From assembly GCA_027625915.1 (NCBI GenBank), contig JANTQA010000033.1, forward strand, positions 7,874,001 through 7,938,000: DNA of 64,000 nt, read 5' to 3'. The notes under the pieces were generated by a model. That model was not told where the DNA came from. It worked only from the letters and a program-made list of their open reading frames with translations, and searched no databases. The position numbers were made by a program, and so were the translations under genes. Positions 11,105-22,805 of this stretch are shown here, piece by piece (position 1 is the stretch's first letter; each line of letters begins with the position of its first letter). The DNA comes from Anaeramoeba flamelloides. Lineage: Eukaryota > Metamonada > Anaeramoebidae.

Positions 11105-11526
11105 TAAAAACATGAAAACAGTTTAAAGTTCAAAATTGTTTTGGACTGAGGTATACTATTGGGTAGTAGATTTGATGTTCTATTGGAACAAGAAGAAAAA
11201 CAATCACAAGATTTAATTGGAAACCACTGTTTTCTACCCTTACCAAGTGGTTTTTTGATCTCTAGAAGCTCCTTATTATCTCTTTCAGATATTAAATACC
11301 ATTCTTAATGAACAATTTGTCATATTTCATATCAAGGTTTGCATATGAATTCAAATCAAAATGAAGTTTTTTAGATTTTAAAAGTGTTGTTCGACAAAAA
11401 AATTAAAAAGTTTAAATGTCCTTTCTAAAATCCTCAAAATTCAGCAACATATTTGGGCAAGATAGTTTTGCAAAGAATAATTGAAAGAATAATAAGGTAC
11501 TTTGGGTTTTTGAAAAAAATTGTCAT
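11105..11526 (-). other. possible exons of an unrecognised minus-strand gene
   Basis: Two minus-strand open stretches lie here, divergent from the RasGEF gene. One opens with ATG at 11526 and encodes a hydrophobic start (MTIFFKNPKYLIILSIILC) that looks like a signal peptide and runs about 30 codons. The other, from about 11303 down to 11107, follows an acceptor-like TTAAG and runs over 60 codons, including WYLISERDNKELLEIKKPLG and RKQWFPIKSCDCF. The local GC content is higher than the flanks. I recognise no family, could not join the pieces convincingly, and chance openness is not excluded. Confidence 0.2.
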
Positions 11527-11818
11527 GGTGTTAAAGGAGAGAATTTTAAATGGGAAATTTCTCGTTTTATGGAAAATAATTAAACAAAGCTAAAAAAAAA
11601 AAAACTCCGTTTTTTTTGAATTTAATGTTTTTGATTCAGATTCATAAAGATTAGAAATTAAAGGTTCTCCAAAAAGATAAGCTATTTAACTTCAAAAAAC
11701 TATTCCCAATACCTCAATTTGATCAATAAACAAAAAAGTTGAGTATTTTTATTTTAAAAAAATACTTTTCATTTTTTGTCTTTTTAGCTCATTTATTAAA
11801 AAAAATTCTACTTTACAA

Positions 11819-14800
11819 ATGACACAAAGAGCTGAGGATTTTTTAAAAACTCTTGCTATTCCACAAAGAAATGGACGAAGGCAGAGAAGAATGACAAGAA
11901 GAGAAAATAGTTTAAATGAAAAAACAATAAATAGCATTCAAGCACAAACAACAAACAAGCAGGAAGAACAAAATCAAAGTGTTGAAACAGGAAGAGGAAT
12001 AGGCCGAGGAACAGGAAGAGGAATAGGCAGAGGAACAGGAAGAGGAACAGGAAGGGGAATAGGTACAGGTACAGGAAGGGGAACTGGAAGGGGAATAGGC
12101 AGAGGAACTGGAATAGGAAGAGGAACTGGAAGAGGAAGAGGAACTGGAAGAGGAACTGGAAGAGGAACTGGAAGAGGAACTGGAAGAGGAATAGGAAGAG
12201 GAATAGGAAGAGGAACAGGAAGGGGAATAGGAACAGGCCGAGGAAGAGCAATTGGAATAGGAAGAGGTAGAGGAAGGGGAATAGGACGAGGAACAGGAAG
12301 AGGAACTGGAAGAGGAATAGGTAGGGGAACGGGTACAGGTAGAGGTAGAGGATTAGGCAGGGGGAGGGGAAGAGGAATTGAGAGTAGCACAACAAGAAAC
12401 AAAATGGATAATTTAAGAAAAAAAATGGAAGAAAGGAAAATGGGATCAACAAATGATAAATTAAAGAGATTTAATAGCCGAACTAATCAAAGCAATGTTC
12501 GCAATCGATTTAATACTGTGGGGAGAGGACAAGGAATTGGAAGAGGAATTGGAAGAGGAATTGGAAGAGGAACTGGAAGAGGAACTGGAAGAGGAACTGG
12601 AAGAGGAATAGGAAGAGGAATAGGCAGAGGAACTGGAAGAGGGATAGGCAGAGGAATTGGAAGAGGAATAGGAAGTGGAATAGGAAGAGGAAGAGGAATA
12701 GGAAGTGGGTTATCAACAGATCAAAATGACAATAATACACAAAGTGAAATAAAAACAGAAAATAGTACACAAACAACAACGAGTAATACAATTTCAAATA
12801 ATCAGGAAAATCAAAACAAAATCGATGAACAAAATAATAATAGCTCAAACGAAACAATTCCAAAAAGTAAGAAAATGGAAGAAATGCTTGGACTAAAAGA
12901 TAAAGAAGACAAAACTCAAAAAATTTTAGAAATGAAAAAGAAATTGAAAGAAAAAGAAGAGAGAATCCAAAAAGAATTGGAAGAAAAGAAAAGAAAAGAA
13001 GAAAGACAAAAAGAGCTCGAAGAAGAAGAGAACGAAAGAAAAAGACAAGAAGAAATTGAAAAGGCAAATGAAATTAAAAAAGAAGATTGGATCGCATACC
13101 TTTTTCAAAAAAATCCAAATATTTTAGAATTTAGAGAAAAACTTACACCTTTAACAGGTGAAAATAGGTAATTGAATCATTTTATTTTCCTTTTTTCTCC
13201 TTTTCTCTCTCCTCTGTTTATTTTTTCGTCTTTTATTTCTCCTCTTTACCCCCACCCCCCTCTTTACTTTCTCTCCCCACTAACAACACCACCACCGCCG
13301 CCACCGCCTTTCTCTCTTTTATTTATCATTTCCATTTTCAATTTATCGAATTATAAACAAATAAAAAAATTAACAAAAACAAATATTTAACAACATTAAT
13401 TTAATCTGTATATAATTTAAAACAAATAGTTTTGATAATCTCTTATCAACCTCAAAAACTGAAGTTAAAAATCATCTTTCTCAAAAATATATGTTACAAT
13501 TAATTATGGAACACCTTGAAACTGTTGGTTTAAAAAAATCAAGAAAAACAATTGAAGAACTTTCTTCAGTTAGATGTAATTATTAATATTTTTTTTTTTT
13601 AAAAAAACAAAAATCAAAATCCACCTAAATTGGAAATAAATATATATATATATATATATCTATCTATATATACGATTATATGACTTTAATTTTAAAAACA
13701 AAACTTTCCAAAAATTATAAATTATTAATAATTTAGTTGAAAGAAGCACAGGTAAGAAAAGTACCCTAAGATTACTATTACAATTAGGAATTCGAAATTT
13801 AGGAGAAATTTGGGACCTAACTCCACCAAATGTTGAAAATGAAGACAAGAATACAGAAAATGAAGATCCAGAAATTTTTATAACATCTGATTATGTAAAC
13901 TTGGGAAATGAAAAAAAAGGTTTACAACAAAAAAGTGTTAATATTTACGAAGAAGGTCCAGAAAGCGAAGAAAATATTATTGTTGCCAAAGTCAATAATA
14001 TCACCGAAATTAAAGCAGGTACTTTAAATAAGTTAGTTCAATGGCTAACAGCAGAGGACATTAAAGATTTGAATTATTTAGATTTTATGAAAACCTTTTT
14101 AATGACTTATCAATCATTTACAACACCACAACAATTTTTTGAAAAATTGGTTGAACGATATAAGGTGCCTAGAAACAAGAACCAATCCTTTACAGAATTT
14201 AAAAAAAGTAGGAGTTTGATCCAGCTTCGTCTTGGAAATGTTTTAAAAAAATGGATAGAAAATCATTTTGATGACTTTAATGAAAGGCTACTTGAACAAA
14301 TCAATAATTTTATCGATACTCATTTGATACGTGACGGTAATTCTAACTTAGCTAGATCAATCAGATCAACAATTAATAAGCAATTAAAGGGGAACACACA
14401 CCACGAAAAATTGTTTTCTACACAGCCACCAGATCCAATAGTACCAAAAAATATTTTTAGCCCAGAGTTTTCTTTACTTGATTTAGATCCAGAAGAATTT
14501 GCCAGACAAGAAACAATTATTGAATTTGGAATTTATAAAAAAATTAGAGTAAAATATTAATTTATTTTTTTTTTTTTTACTTTTTTAAAATTTTTTTTCT
14601 CATAAAAAACATAAAACCGAATATAGAAATCTCTAAAAATAGGGGTTTTTTTCTCCATAAAACTCTGCTTTAGAGATAAATGGATATGTAATTTACCATA
14701 TCAAGCTATTGGGAATAGTCGAAAAATATTGAATAATTAATTAGAACCTGAATTCAAAAATGGTAAAACAAAAGAGTATAAGCCATTTCCAAAAAATAGG

Positions 14801-17800
14801 TGGAAATTTATTTTAAAATATCTTTATTAAGCCCATTCGTTCTAATATCACAATTTATTATATCCAAAATTGCTATTCAATATTAATTTTTAATTCTTCA
14901 TAATAATCCAATTTTTTTGTCTGTAAGATATTACTTTAATAAGGTACATGAAAATTTTTGATGATGATTTTAGACAGCTTTTTTAAATATATAATGAAAT
15001 TTGTCAGACATAGTAATTCATTTTTCTATCTCTATCAAAAATAAAAAAAAAAAATTCTTCTATTATGCACTATTATAGAATTTCATGGTTTATAATATGT
15101 TTATTATACAGACATTCCAAGCCTACAGTGAAATCTATGATAAACAGAAATTTTATTTTATGTCTCATACTTTCCTTTCTATGACATGATTTTATGATCA
15201 TATGAAAGTTTAATACAAATTGTGGAATTTTAAAACAGATCGAAATTTTCACTTGAAGAAAAAAAATTCAAATTTGAAATTTTTCACTACAAACATTCTG
15301 AATGATCAACAATTTTTAAAAAAACTTCCAGATTTTTTATAAGCTCTTAAATTTCTAAAGGCCTTAAAAGCCAAAAACAAGACCATTTCAAAGAAATCAT
15401 CAAATTGGATCTTCGATCTTTGTAATCTTTGTTTTGAATTTTTGAATTTGTTTAATCAACATTTTTTTTTTCGAATGTGTCATAAAACAAATTTTTTTTT
15501 CTAGCCTCTTCCAAACAATAAAATCCCTTAATAGCATATAATAGAAGAATTTTATATAAATATATTTGATAGATATAGAAAAACCAATTACTATGTCTGA
15601 AAAATTTCACTATAAGGTATTTCCGAAAAAGTGGGGAATTTTTTTTGTAAATTTCATAAAAAAATCATCTTTGTTAGTGAAGCTATTCGTTGGTTAACAA
15701 TACCAAATCAGATTAAATATTATTTTTGGTTGAATCCAAAGACATAGGGTATTTATTTCAAAATATGTTCGTATAAATATTTCTCAAAAATGAAAAAAAC
15801 AATACCACTTTTTTTAGAGATAACAATACACGAACAATTTCAATAAAAAACAGGAAATGTGGTAAGCACACAAATGATTCTTTAAACAATAAAACACAGT
15901 TATTAGTTTTTCCATTCAATTAAAAATTTTGTCGAGATTAAACAAGTTAGGAGAACGATTTTTTCGATCAAAAAGAAAAAAATAAATACCAATTTTCACA
16001 CTTGAAAAAAATATCCGATATAATAGAGATCAGAAAATTTAATATCTTTTATTCATGTAATACCAGACTAACAAACAAATTGAATTATTATCAAGAATCG
16101 ATAAAAGGCAGTTAATGGTTTTGGATAAATAAATTGTGATATTAGAACGATTGAGTTTAATAAAGATATTTTAAAATAAATTTGCACTGCTTTTTTGGAA
16201 ATAGCTTAGGTTTGGAAAGACTGAATGATTTTTTTTATTTTTCAGTTGAAAATTGAAGGTTATTTTTTTTCTTTTTGATTGTAAAAAAATTTTTAAAATG
16301 TGTTTAATCTTGTCAAAAATTTCCAAGAGAAATGGAAATGTTGATAACTGTATTTTATTATTTCAAAAAATTTAAAAATCCTTACCATATTGATATTTTT
16401 TTTTTGAATTTAGCTATACCTTATTTTGTACAAAAATCGTGTTTAGATTATTTTTCATTTCTTGGAAATATTTTGTTTTATATTATTTGAAATAAAGATA
16501 ATAACTGTTAATTTAACCAAAAGTAATACTTTTCTTAATTATAGATTTACAATAGATCCAATAACATAAAAAAATATTATCTGGAATATTATAAAAAAAA
16601 TGTTCCCCACTTTTTTGCAAATAACTTCTCTATCTATATATAAATATAAATATATTTGATTTTTTTTTTGGAAAAAATTTGAAATATAAATTCTTTTGTT
16701 TCAAAATTGTACTTAAAACTGTAAAATCTAATTTTTTATACAAACCCAGAAAATAAAAGAGATATTTTATTTTGTATTTACTTGTATTTGCTTTTTAAAT
16801 GAGAAAATAATTCCATTTTATTTTCTCTTTTTCAGTAATTAAAAATTTGCATTAAAAACTCTGGGCTTAGAATTAAAAATAACATACGATGTTAATTCTA
16901 TTTAAAGATGTTTCTAAAATTGAAATTAGAAAAGACAAATAGCAAAATATTAAATTTCAAAAAAATAAAAAATTAGATTTTACAAATATAGTCATTTACA
17001 AAGAGTAAAAACTAAAAGTTGTAATTAACGAATCACAATATTGTTTAATTTGTGTTGTTAGCATCTTTCCATGGATATTTTTCAAAACTTTTTGAAAATG
17101 GCTCCATTTACAATAATTCTTTTTCTTAAATTTCAAAAAAGAAAAAATACAATAATAAAATAAATAAACATACAAAAAAATCTTATTTGAATGTGTAATT
17201 AATTTATTCGTCATTTGTATCATTTAATTCATTTATAGTCGCCAGAACTTTTAAAGCAAGCATGGAATAAAGAAAATACCAAACATCGAGCAACAAATGT
17301 TTTAGCCTTAATAGAAAGGTTTACAAAATTATCCAGTTGGGTGACAAAGATTATACTTTCCTTTGACAAGCCTAGAGATCGGGCAAAAACTATTAGCAAA
17401 TTTATAAGAATTTCTGATCAAATGAGAAGACTAAATAATTTTAATGGGTTGATGGCAATTCTTGCTGGTCTTCAAAACCAAAGCATTACCGATTTAATAG
17501 ATGTTTGGGAAGAAGTGCAAAAAAACATCAAAGAAAAATTCAGCATGCTTACAGAATTAATGCAGCCCTTTGATTCTTATAAGAATTATAGAAACCATTT
17601 ACATTCGGTAAATCCACCATGTATCCCCTATCTTGGTTTATATATCACAGATATTACTTATAAAGAAGAAAATGTTGACGATTATATCAATAATTTAATT
17701 AATTTTGAAAAAAGAATTTCAATCTATACAGATATTAGAGAACTTATGCAATATCAGCAATCACATTACAATTTAATTGGTGTTCACCAATGTCAAATCT

Positions 17801-17817
17801 TATTATTAAATCTTTAA
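11819..17817 (+). CDS. Ras guanine-nucleotide exchange factor (RasGEF) with GR-repeat N-terminus
   Basis: This gene activates Ras-family GTPases by catalysing GDP release at membranes. Four exons fit: 11819-13167, 13430-13575, 13737-14548 and 17239-17817, with GTA donors and TAG acceptors, giving 961 aa in one frame. Residues 57-190 and 236-298 are Gly-Arg-Gly-Thr/Ile repeats. Residues 345-430 are a charged K/E coiled segment. Residues about 465-497 fit a LisH dimerisation motif (LQLIMEHLETVGLKKSRKTI). The RasGEF N-terminal (REM) domain spans about 588-715 (NKLVQWLT, FMKTFLMTYQSF). The CDC25 catalytic domain spans about 739-960, beginning LLDLDPEEFARQ and including LNNFNGLMAILAGL and NPPCIPYLGLYITD. 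Exon 3 ends right after the first CDC25 helix, and the next intron is 2,690 bp and holds nested MITEs. LisH plus RasGEF is known from amoebal Ras regulators. Substrate Ras is unknown. The start is the first in-frame ATG. Confidence 0.93.
11989..12390 (+). repeat. coding minisatellite encoding GRG-T/I repeats, array 1
   Basis: Degenerate repeats of a 6-12 bp unit of the form GGAACTGGAAGA or GGAATAGGAAGA, inside RasGEF exon 1. They encode alternating Gly-Thr/Ile-Gly-Arg. The third positions vary, so the array is not freshly expanded. The reverse strand of the array is open in two frames and gives Leu/Phe- or Pro/Leu-rich shadows, which are not genes. Confidence 0.9.
12523..12711 (+). repeat. 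coding minisatellite encoding GRG-T/I repeats, array 2
   Basis: A second array of the same GGAAGAGGAATT-type unit, separated from the first by a 44-residue charged linker (about residues 191-235). Its units are closer to one another than those of array 1, which suggests a more recent expansion or conversion from array 1. Confidence 0.88.
14781..16627. mobile_element. MITE family B-type element B3 with a second element inserted (RasGEF intron 3)
   Basis: The left end AGCCATTTCC after TA and the right end, with CCCCACTTTTTTGCAAATAA, are family-B-like termini. The interior is about 1.25 kb once the nested copy B2 (15615-16206) is removed. The same architecture and interior blocks (AATAATCCAATTTTT, CCAATAACA) recur in 48995-50807. 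All of it lies within the 14549-17238 intron of the RasGEF gene, so splicing must remove it. Confidence 0.6.
15615..16206. mobile_element. MITE family B, copy B2, nested in B3
   Basis: A 592-bp element with ends AGGTATTTCC and GAAATAGCT, TA on both sides, and an internal sequence colinear with B1 at 9574-10155. It interrupts the B3 element, so it arrived later. Confidence 0.78.
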
Positions 17818-20414
17818 TTTACCATTTGATTATCAATTTTTTTTTTTTTTTTTTTTTAATTATTCACAAATAATGTATTTGTAAGAAGATTTTTTTTCAA
17901 ATGAAATTATTTTTTATTTTTAAAGAATTTTAAAAACATGGTTTTCGTTATTTTCTTTAAAATTATTTTTCTTTTTCTTTTTTCTATTCTTTCTTTTCCT
18001 TTTTTCTATTCTTTCTTTTTAATTGATTTTCTCCATCAATACAAATTTTATTTCAAACACAAATAAAAAAAATAAATAAATAATGTAATTCTTGGTTTTT
18101 GTTGATTTGTAAAATTTATTTGTATTTTAAATAATATTAAAAAATGAATGTTAATCTAAACACCAATTCAAAATTTTTGATACACCAAAATTATATTTTT
18201 AAAAATAAAATAAACTCCATTTCGCTCAAAAACACCTAGCCAAAAATGAAAAATAAAACTTTTTTCTTAACGAATAAACCAACTATGATTGTTTAGAAAT
18301 AAGAGAAATAATAAACTTCATATTAAAGTTGACATTCATAAAAAAAAAATGCTTTAAAATACTATATATTTTCAAAAAAAAAGAAAATTTGAATAAATAA
18401 TATTGGCACCTATTCCTTGGAATATCTATTTCAAATTTTCTCAATTTCTTTGGAAAATTCAAATTGATGGCAAAGATTTTCAAATCGTAGATAATTTTAT
18501 TTTAAAAAGAAATTTCATATCCTCACTTTTCTAAATGTTAATTTGGAGTTTTCAAACATTTTTTTTTTTTTTATAATTGACTTGATTAAAATAGAAAAAA
18601 CAATAAGAAAAAAAAAAAAAAAAAGTAAATACCAAAAAAAAAAATTATAAAATGAGAAAAAATCAGTTTTTAAAAATTGAAAATTTATTTTGAAAATAAT
18701 AATGAACTAAACTCATAGAATATGTTGTATTTATTCAATTCAACTAGGTGTATTTGACTTTAAAACGATATTTATTACTAAATAAATTCAATAAAAAATT
18801 CGATATTAGACTTACTATTAAATACAAATAGAAAAAATTATTCATAATTTATAATATCCACAAAAAAAAAAATAATCATTATCTTAGAAAATAAAATAAT
18901 TTACAAACATTTTAGCGAGAGGATTTATTGAAAAGTATAAAATTTTAAATCAATTAATTATTTTTTAAAAAAAAATAAATTGTATTACCAAATAACTGAT
19001 TTTAATATCTACAGTTCCTTTGATAAACACTGATTATTTGAAATATATATATATTAATAAAAGTATAAATTTCAAGTAATTTAATAAATATTTGCTAATA
19101 AAATAAATGATCAATTTTTTTACTGATCCACATGAATTTAAAAACTTGATTTATTTTTATTGGATTTTAAAAATAGTGCGTAATTTTGGAATATTTTTTT
19201 CTTTTCAAAATACCAATATATTGCCAAAAATGAGGTTTCTGTAAAATAAGAATTTTTTAATTTTTTCTTTTTTCTTTTTGTAACCCCAAAAATCAAAAAA
19301 AAAAAAGACAACTAAAAGATCTCGATCTTTTTGCAGAAAATCACTTTGAAAATGAGAACAATTCGTTGAAAAATGAAAACTTATTTAACTAAAGTTGATA
19401 AATTAATTTTCTTTATCTAATTTAGCCGAATCCTTGTTTAAATAATTACTATATTGATTTTTTTTTTTTTTTTTTTTTGGGGGGAGTGGGGGATAGTCAT
19501 AACCTCGTAAAAACACAGGAGTCAAAAAAATCTTATTTTTTACCTAAAACCCATTGTACATACAGTCAGTTCGACGTTTATGGCAAAAAGTTCAACGAAA
19601 ATTAAGGAACAATAAAAGTCTCAAATTAAGGTACAAAATTCAAATGCTAGTAGAATAATTTGTAAAAAGAAAAATTCCAAAAAATGTACTTTAATTTGAG
19701 ATTTTTTTGTACCTGACATTTCGTTGAAAGTTTGTACCGTAAATTTGCAACATACTGTATTATAAACAAATTATTTTTTAATGGTTCCAATCTTACAGTA
19801 TAATTTACTACCTAATAGTATACCAAAGGTCAAATTAATTTTGAAGTTCAATTCTTTGATATTTCAAGTAAATTAAAAATTAGGAATTTATTTTTTTCAA
19901 AAAGTATGATAATTTTCCCAATTTTTTTAAGAAATTTTTAATATTTTTGATGATAAAAAATTTTATCAAACAAAGATTAACTTTTATTTTTAAAGATAAA
20001 TTTTCTAATTTATCCTTCTTTTTTAGGCTTTCTTTTTAAATAAATAGAACTTTAAGAATTCAGTATCATATTTACTTAGGTTTTATTATTGGTTTCTTTG
20101 GTTGGTTGATGTTTAGGTATTCTAGAAACAAAAAAGTAGATTTCTTATTATTAAAACAAGGATTAAAAATTTTATACATATTATTATGACAACAGTACAA
20201 TGATTATTTTCACAACAGTGAAGCTTTTTTAAAAACTCAACTGTTACATCTGAGAAATGAATAAAATTGATGTTAAATTTGAAATTAAACTGACAAAACA
20301 GTTATTTATAAGGTTTCATAACATATCAATATTTTTTCACGATGACTCAAAAAAAACTTTTTTCATTTTTTAACAATCCTTTTTTCTTATTATTTTTCTT
20401 TTATAACAACCGAT
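17818..20414. other. intergenic AT-rich region with repeat fragments
   Basis: No gene is supportable between the RasGEF stop and the next gene. It holds the second copy of repeat L (18211-18345), a lone terminal fragment of family C near 18156-18190 (CCAATTCAAAATTTTTGA), and MITE A5 (19563-19757). Long T and A runs occur at 17838-17857 and 19459-19478. Confidence 0.6.
19563..19757. mobile_element. MITE family A, copy A5, TA-flanked
   Basis: A 195-bp family A copy with left end CAGTCAGTTCGACG and right end CATACTG, flanked by TA on both sides. It keeps the paired internal blocks CTCAAATTAAGGTACAAAA and its inverse. The arms differ from each other at many sites, so the copy is moderately old. 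Confidence 0.78.
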
Positions 20415-21446
20415 ATGGATCTTTCAGGACTTGAAACAGAACAAAAAACTGTTCCAATTATTAGCTACTCTTCTGACTTTTTAGAAAATGGTCTCCCAAA
20501 TTTTAAAACACAGACTTTACCAAAGCACCCTGTTGAAAAAATGCAAATTAATGTATTATTTGTTTTATTGTTTTTTTTCTTTTTTTTTTTTTTTTTCTCC
20601 TCATTCACAATCAATCCAAAATTTATTTTGTTTGTTTAAATCACCAACAAACAAACTCACCTTTTTTAAAAGTAAATTTCAAAACTATTACCCAGTAAAG
20701 TATAATTAACTTTTACTTAACCAATGAGAGAGGCTCCATGGATTCTTTTTATTTTCCCAGATTTTTTCTTTCACACCATTTGACATGATTTTTTTTTTTC
20801 TTTTTTTTAAAAAGAACTAACAAAGGAACAAAATGAAAAACTTGACAAAACCTAAACAAAAAACTTTTAAATTCCTTTTTCAAGTGGCTGTTCAAACTTA
20901 AATCTTTCTTTTTTTCTTTTATCTTTTTGATTTTCTTTTGTTTTTCAAAATTAATTTAAAAAAATCAAGAAACAAAAAAACGAAAGAGAAAAGCAATATA
21001 ATATGCTTGGGAAGGTCTTTGGATCACAATACCCATTAATGCTTAGACTTGAAGAAGAAATTTATAACCAACCATTGAGGCTCCCTTGCTTGCCTTCTTC
21101 TTATCTTAGTTTAGAAGTATTTAGAGGAACTGATATTGAAGTGGAACCAGAAGACCTTTATAATGGTAAGTCAATTTTGTTAATTTCTTCATTTTATTTT
21201 TTCATCTTCTTCACATATTCACGTATTTGCCAAAACAATTTAAAGTGGATGCAGAAACAAGAACAATTTCATCAATCTTTTCATTTCTTTTTTTTTTCTT
21301 TCTTTCTTCATGAAATCTTTAATTCTAAAATTCTTACTGTATATGTACATATTTATAATTCTATAGATCCTAATAATTCACTACTAATCCAACCACCAGT
21401 CCACCAACAAATGGAACAATATCTTGGAATGAATGATTTAAAATAA
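20415..21446 (+). CDS. proteasome maturation factor, POMP/UMP1 family
   Basis: POMP/UMP1 is the short chaperone that holds 20S proteasome half-proteasomes together and is degraded as the first substrate. Three exons give 129 aa, close to the family's usual 140: 20415-20552, 20994-21165 and 21367-21446. Introns start GTATTA and GTAAGT and end AAG and TAG. The family signature is clear in exon 2: LPCLPSSYLSLEVFRGTD followed by EPEDLYN, matching the conserved LP-LPSSNLSL-LRG-D---ED-LN pattern. Exon 3 adds DPNNS and an acidic, hydrophobic tail ending EQYLGMNDLK. An N-terminal HPVEK matches the family's HP-E element. Intron 1 (441 bp) could hide a small extra exon, but none is needed. Intron 2 is 201 bp and has no stop in frame. 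Confidence 0.85.
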
Positions 21447-21729
21447 TCTTATTTTTAAATAAATCAAATCTTGTTTCTTGTAAAGAAATCGATAAAAAAA
21501 ATCCAAATCCAAAATCCAAACGAAAAGAAAATATAAGAAGAATTAAAATTTTTTCTCTTCCAATTTTAACCTTTTCTTGGAATATAAAAAATGGTTGTCC
21601 AAATTCAATCCTTTTCTTAATCCAAAATAAATAAATTTTTATAAAATAATTGATCGACTCTCAAAAAAATAAATACTAAACAATTTTTTTTTTTAATTTT
21701 AAAGATATGAAATTAATTTCCTCTTCCAG

Positions 21730-22130
21730 TCGTTAGATTTTCTTGAAGTTTTCTGTTTATTTGTAAAATCAATAGATTTTCGTTAGGTTTTTTTGAGTTT
21801 TCTATTTATTTGTTAAGTGTCTAGGTTTTTTTTACTTTTTGAAAATAAAATAGAAAACCTCAAAAAAACCTAACGAAAATCTACTGATTTTCCAAATAAA
21901 ATAGAAAACCTCAAAAAAACCTAGAACACTCAACAAATAAAACATAAAACCTCAAGAAAATCTAGGCACTTGACGGACCTTGTAGTTAGGTTTTTTTTAC
22001 TTTAAGAAATAAACCGAAAATACCTTAAATTTTCGATTTATTTCTTAAATTAAAAAAAACCTAGGCACTCCACAGCACTTGATGGCACTTAATGGCACTT
22101 AATGGCACTTGTAGTTAGGTTTTCAAGAAT
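21730..22130. repeat. foldback array with CCTAGGCACTT / CCTAACGA motifs (F2)
   Basis: Alternating inverted blocks built on AAAACCTCAAAAAAACCTA and its inverse, with a short tandem TGGCACTTAA run at about 22090-22118. It is related to F1 at 2225-2645. Like F1 it is followed within a few bases by a family F-prime element, so F plus F-prime may be one composite unit. Confidence 0.6.
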
Positions 22131-22140
22131 TTGGGATAAT

Positions 22141-22794
22141 TAAACTCCATTAAAAGTATTATTGCTCATCTGAAAAAATGAATTGATATATATATATATA
22201 TATCATTTAGTTTACAAAAACAGTTAATTATTAAATTTTATTAATAATTCACTTTTAAATCATTCTCCAACATATAAAAACTTGATATTTTTAAATTTTA
22301 AATTATAATTAAATCAAAAACTTAAACAAAAACTGAATCGAATTTTTTGAAAAGAGTATCGTGATTGTTTATTATTGAAATTTTGATTGAAAAAAAGTTG
22401 AAAAGTGTAGATTTTATTTCTAATAATTATCTTTGTTAAAATAATTTTCATATTCTCATTCTCTTAATATTTATTTCTATTTTCCAAGATCTTTTTGTTT
22501 TTAAAAAAACTTGACTTTAAAAAAAAAATAAGAAAAAGAAAATTTTTTACAAAAAAAAAGAAAAAGAAAAAGAAAAAAGAAAAACAAAAATGGAAGAAAA
22601 ATAAAAATCAAAAAAAAATAAAATCAAAATCAAAACACAAACTTTTAAACTAAAAAACAAAATAGTGATCATTTTAGAAAAAATTATTCTGATCCACAAA
22701 TTAAAAAAATTCTTTTGATAAGAATTTGTAATAAACACTCAAAACCACTTAAAATGACATATCAAAGTGAATAAACATTTTTGAAAACTCGTTT
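22141..22794. mobile_element. MITE family F-prime, copy 2
   Basis: Begins TAAACTCCATTAAAAG and ends GAAAACTCGTTTA, which are inverse-like. Internal landmarks GAAAAGAGTATCG, CCAAGATCTTTTTG and ATTATTCTGATCC match the nested copy at 2754-3372 in order and spacing. It carries an (AAAGAAAAAG)-type purine tract near 22555-22590 and a (TA) run near 22190. No ORF is conserved between the two copies. Confidence 0.65.
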
Positions 22795-22805
22795 ATTAGT
22801 ATAAC

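Larger units (their letters stand above)
7089..11818. other. intergenic repeat region with weak coding-like stretches
   Basis: Apart from the MITEs listed separately (7751-7948, 9574-10155, 10624-10800) I can support no gene here. The segment 8795-8875 is an inverted, diverged copy of 52500-52580; both contain CGATCGATCTC followed by AAAAATCAACAA. Minus-strand open stretches near 8205-8350, 8660-8850 and 11105-11526 are discussed as findings but are too short and unsupported to call as genes. Confidence 0.5.

Noticed and set aside
11856-12452. Long minus-strand open frames rich in Leu/Phe or Pro/Leu opposite RasGEF exon 1
   Set aside because: They are antisense shadows of the GRG minisatellite; the simple repeat is open in several frames and the plus-strand product is an in-frame part of a recognised gene.
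12510-13108. Minus-strand Phe/Leu-rich frames of 185 and 60 codons
   Set aside because: Shadows of the second GRG array and of the K/E-rich coding segment of the RasGEF gene.
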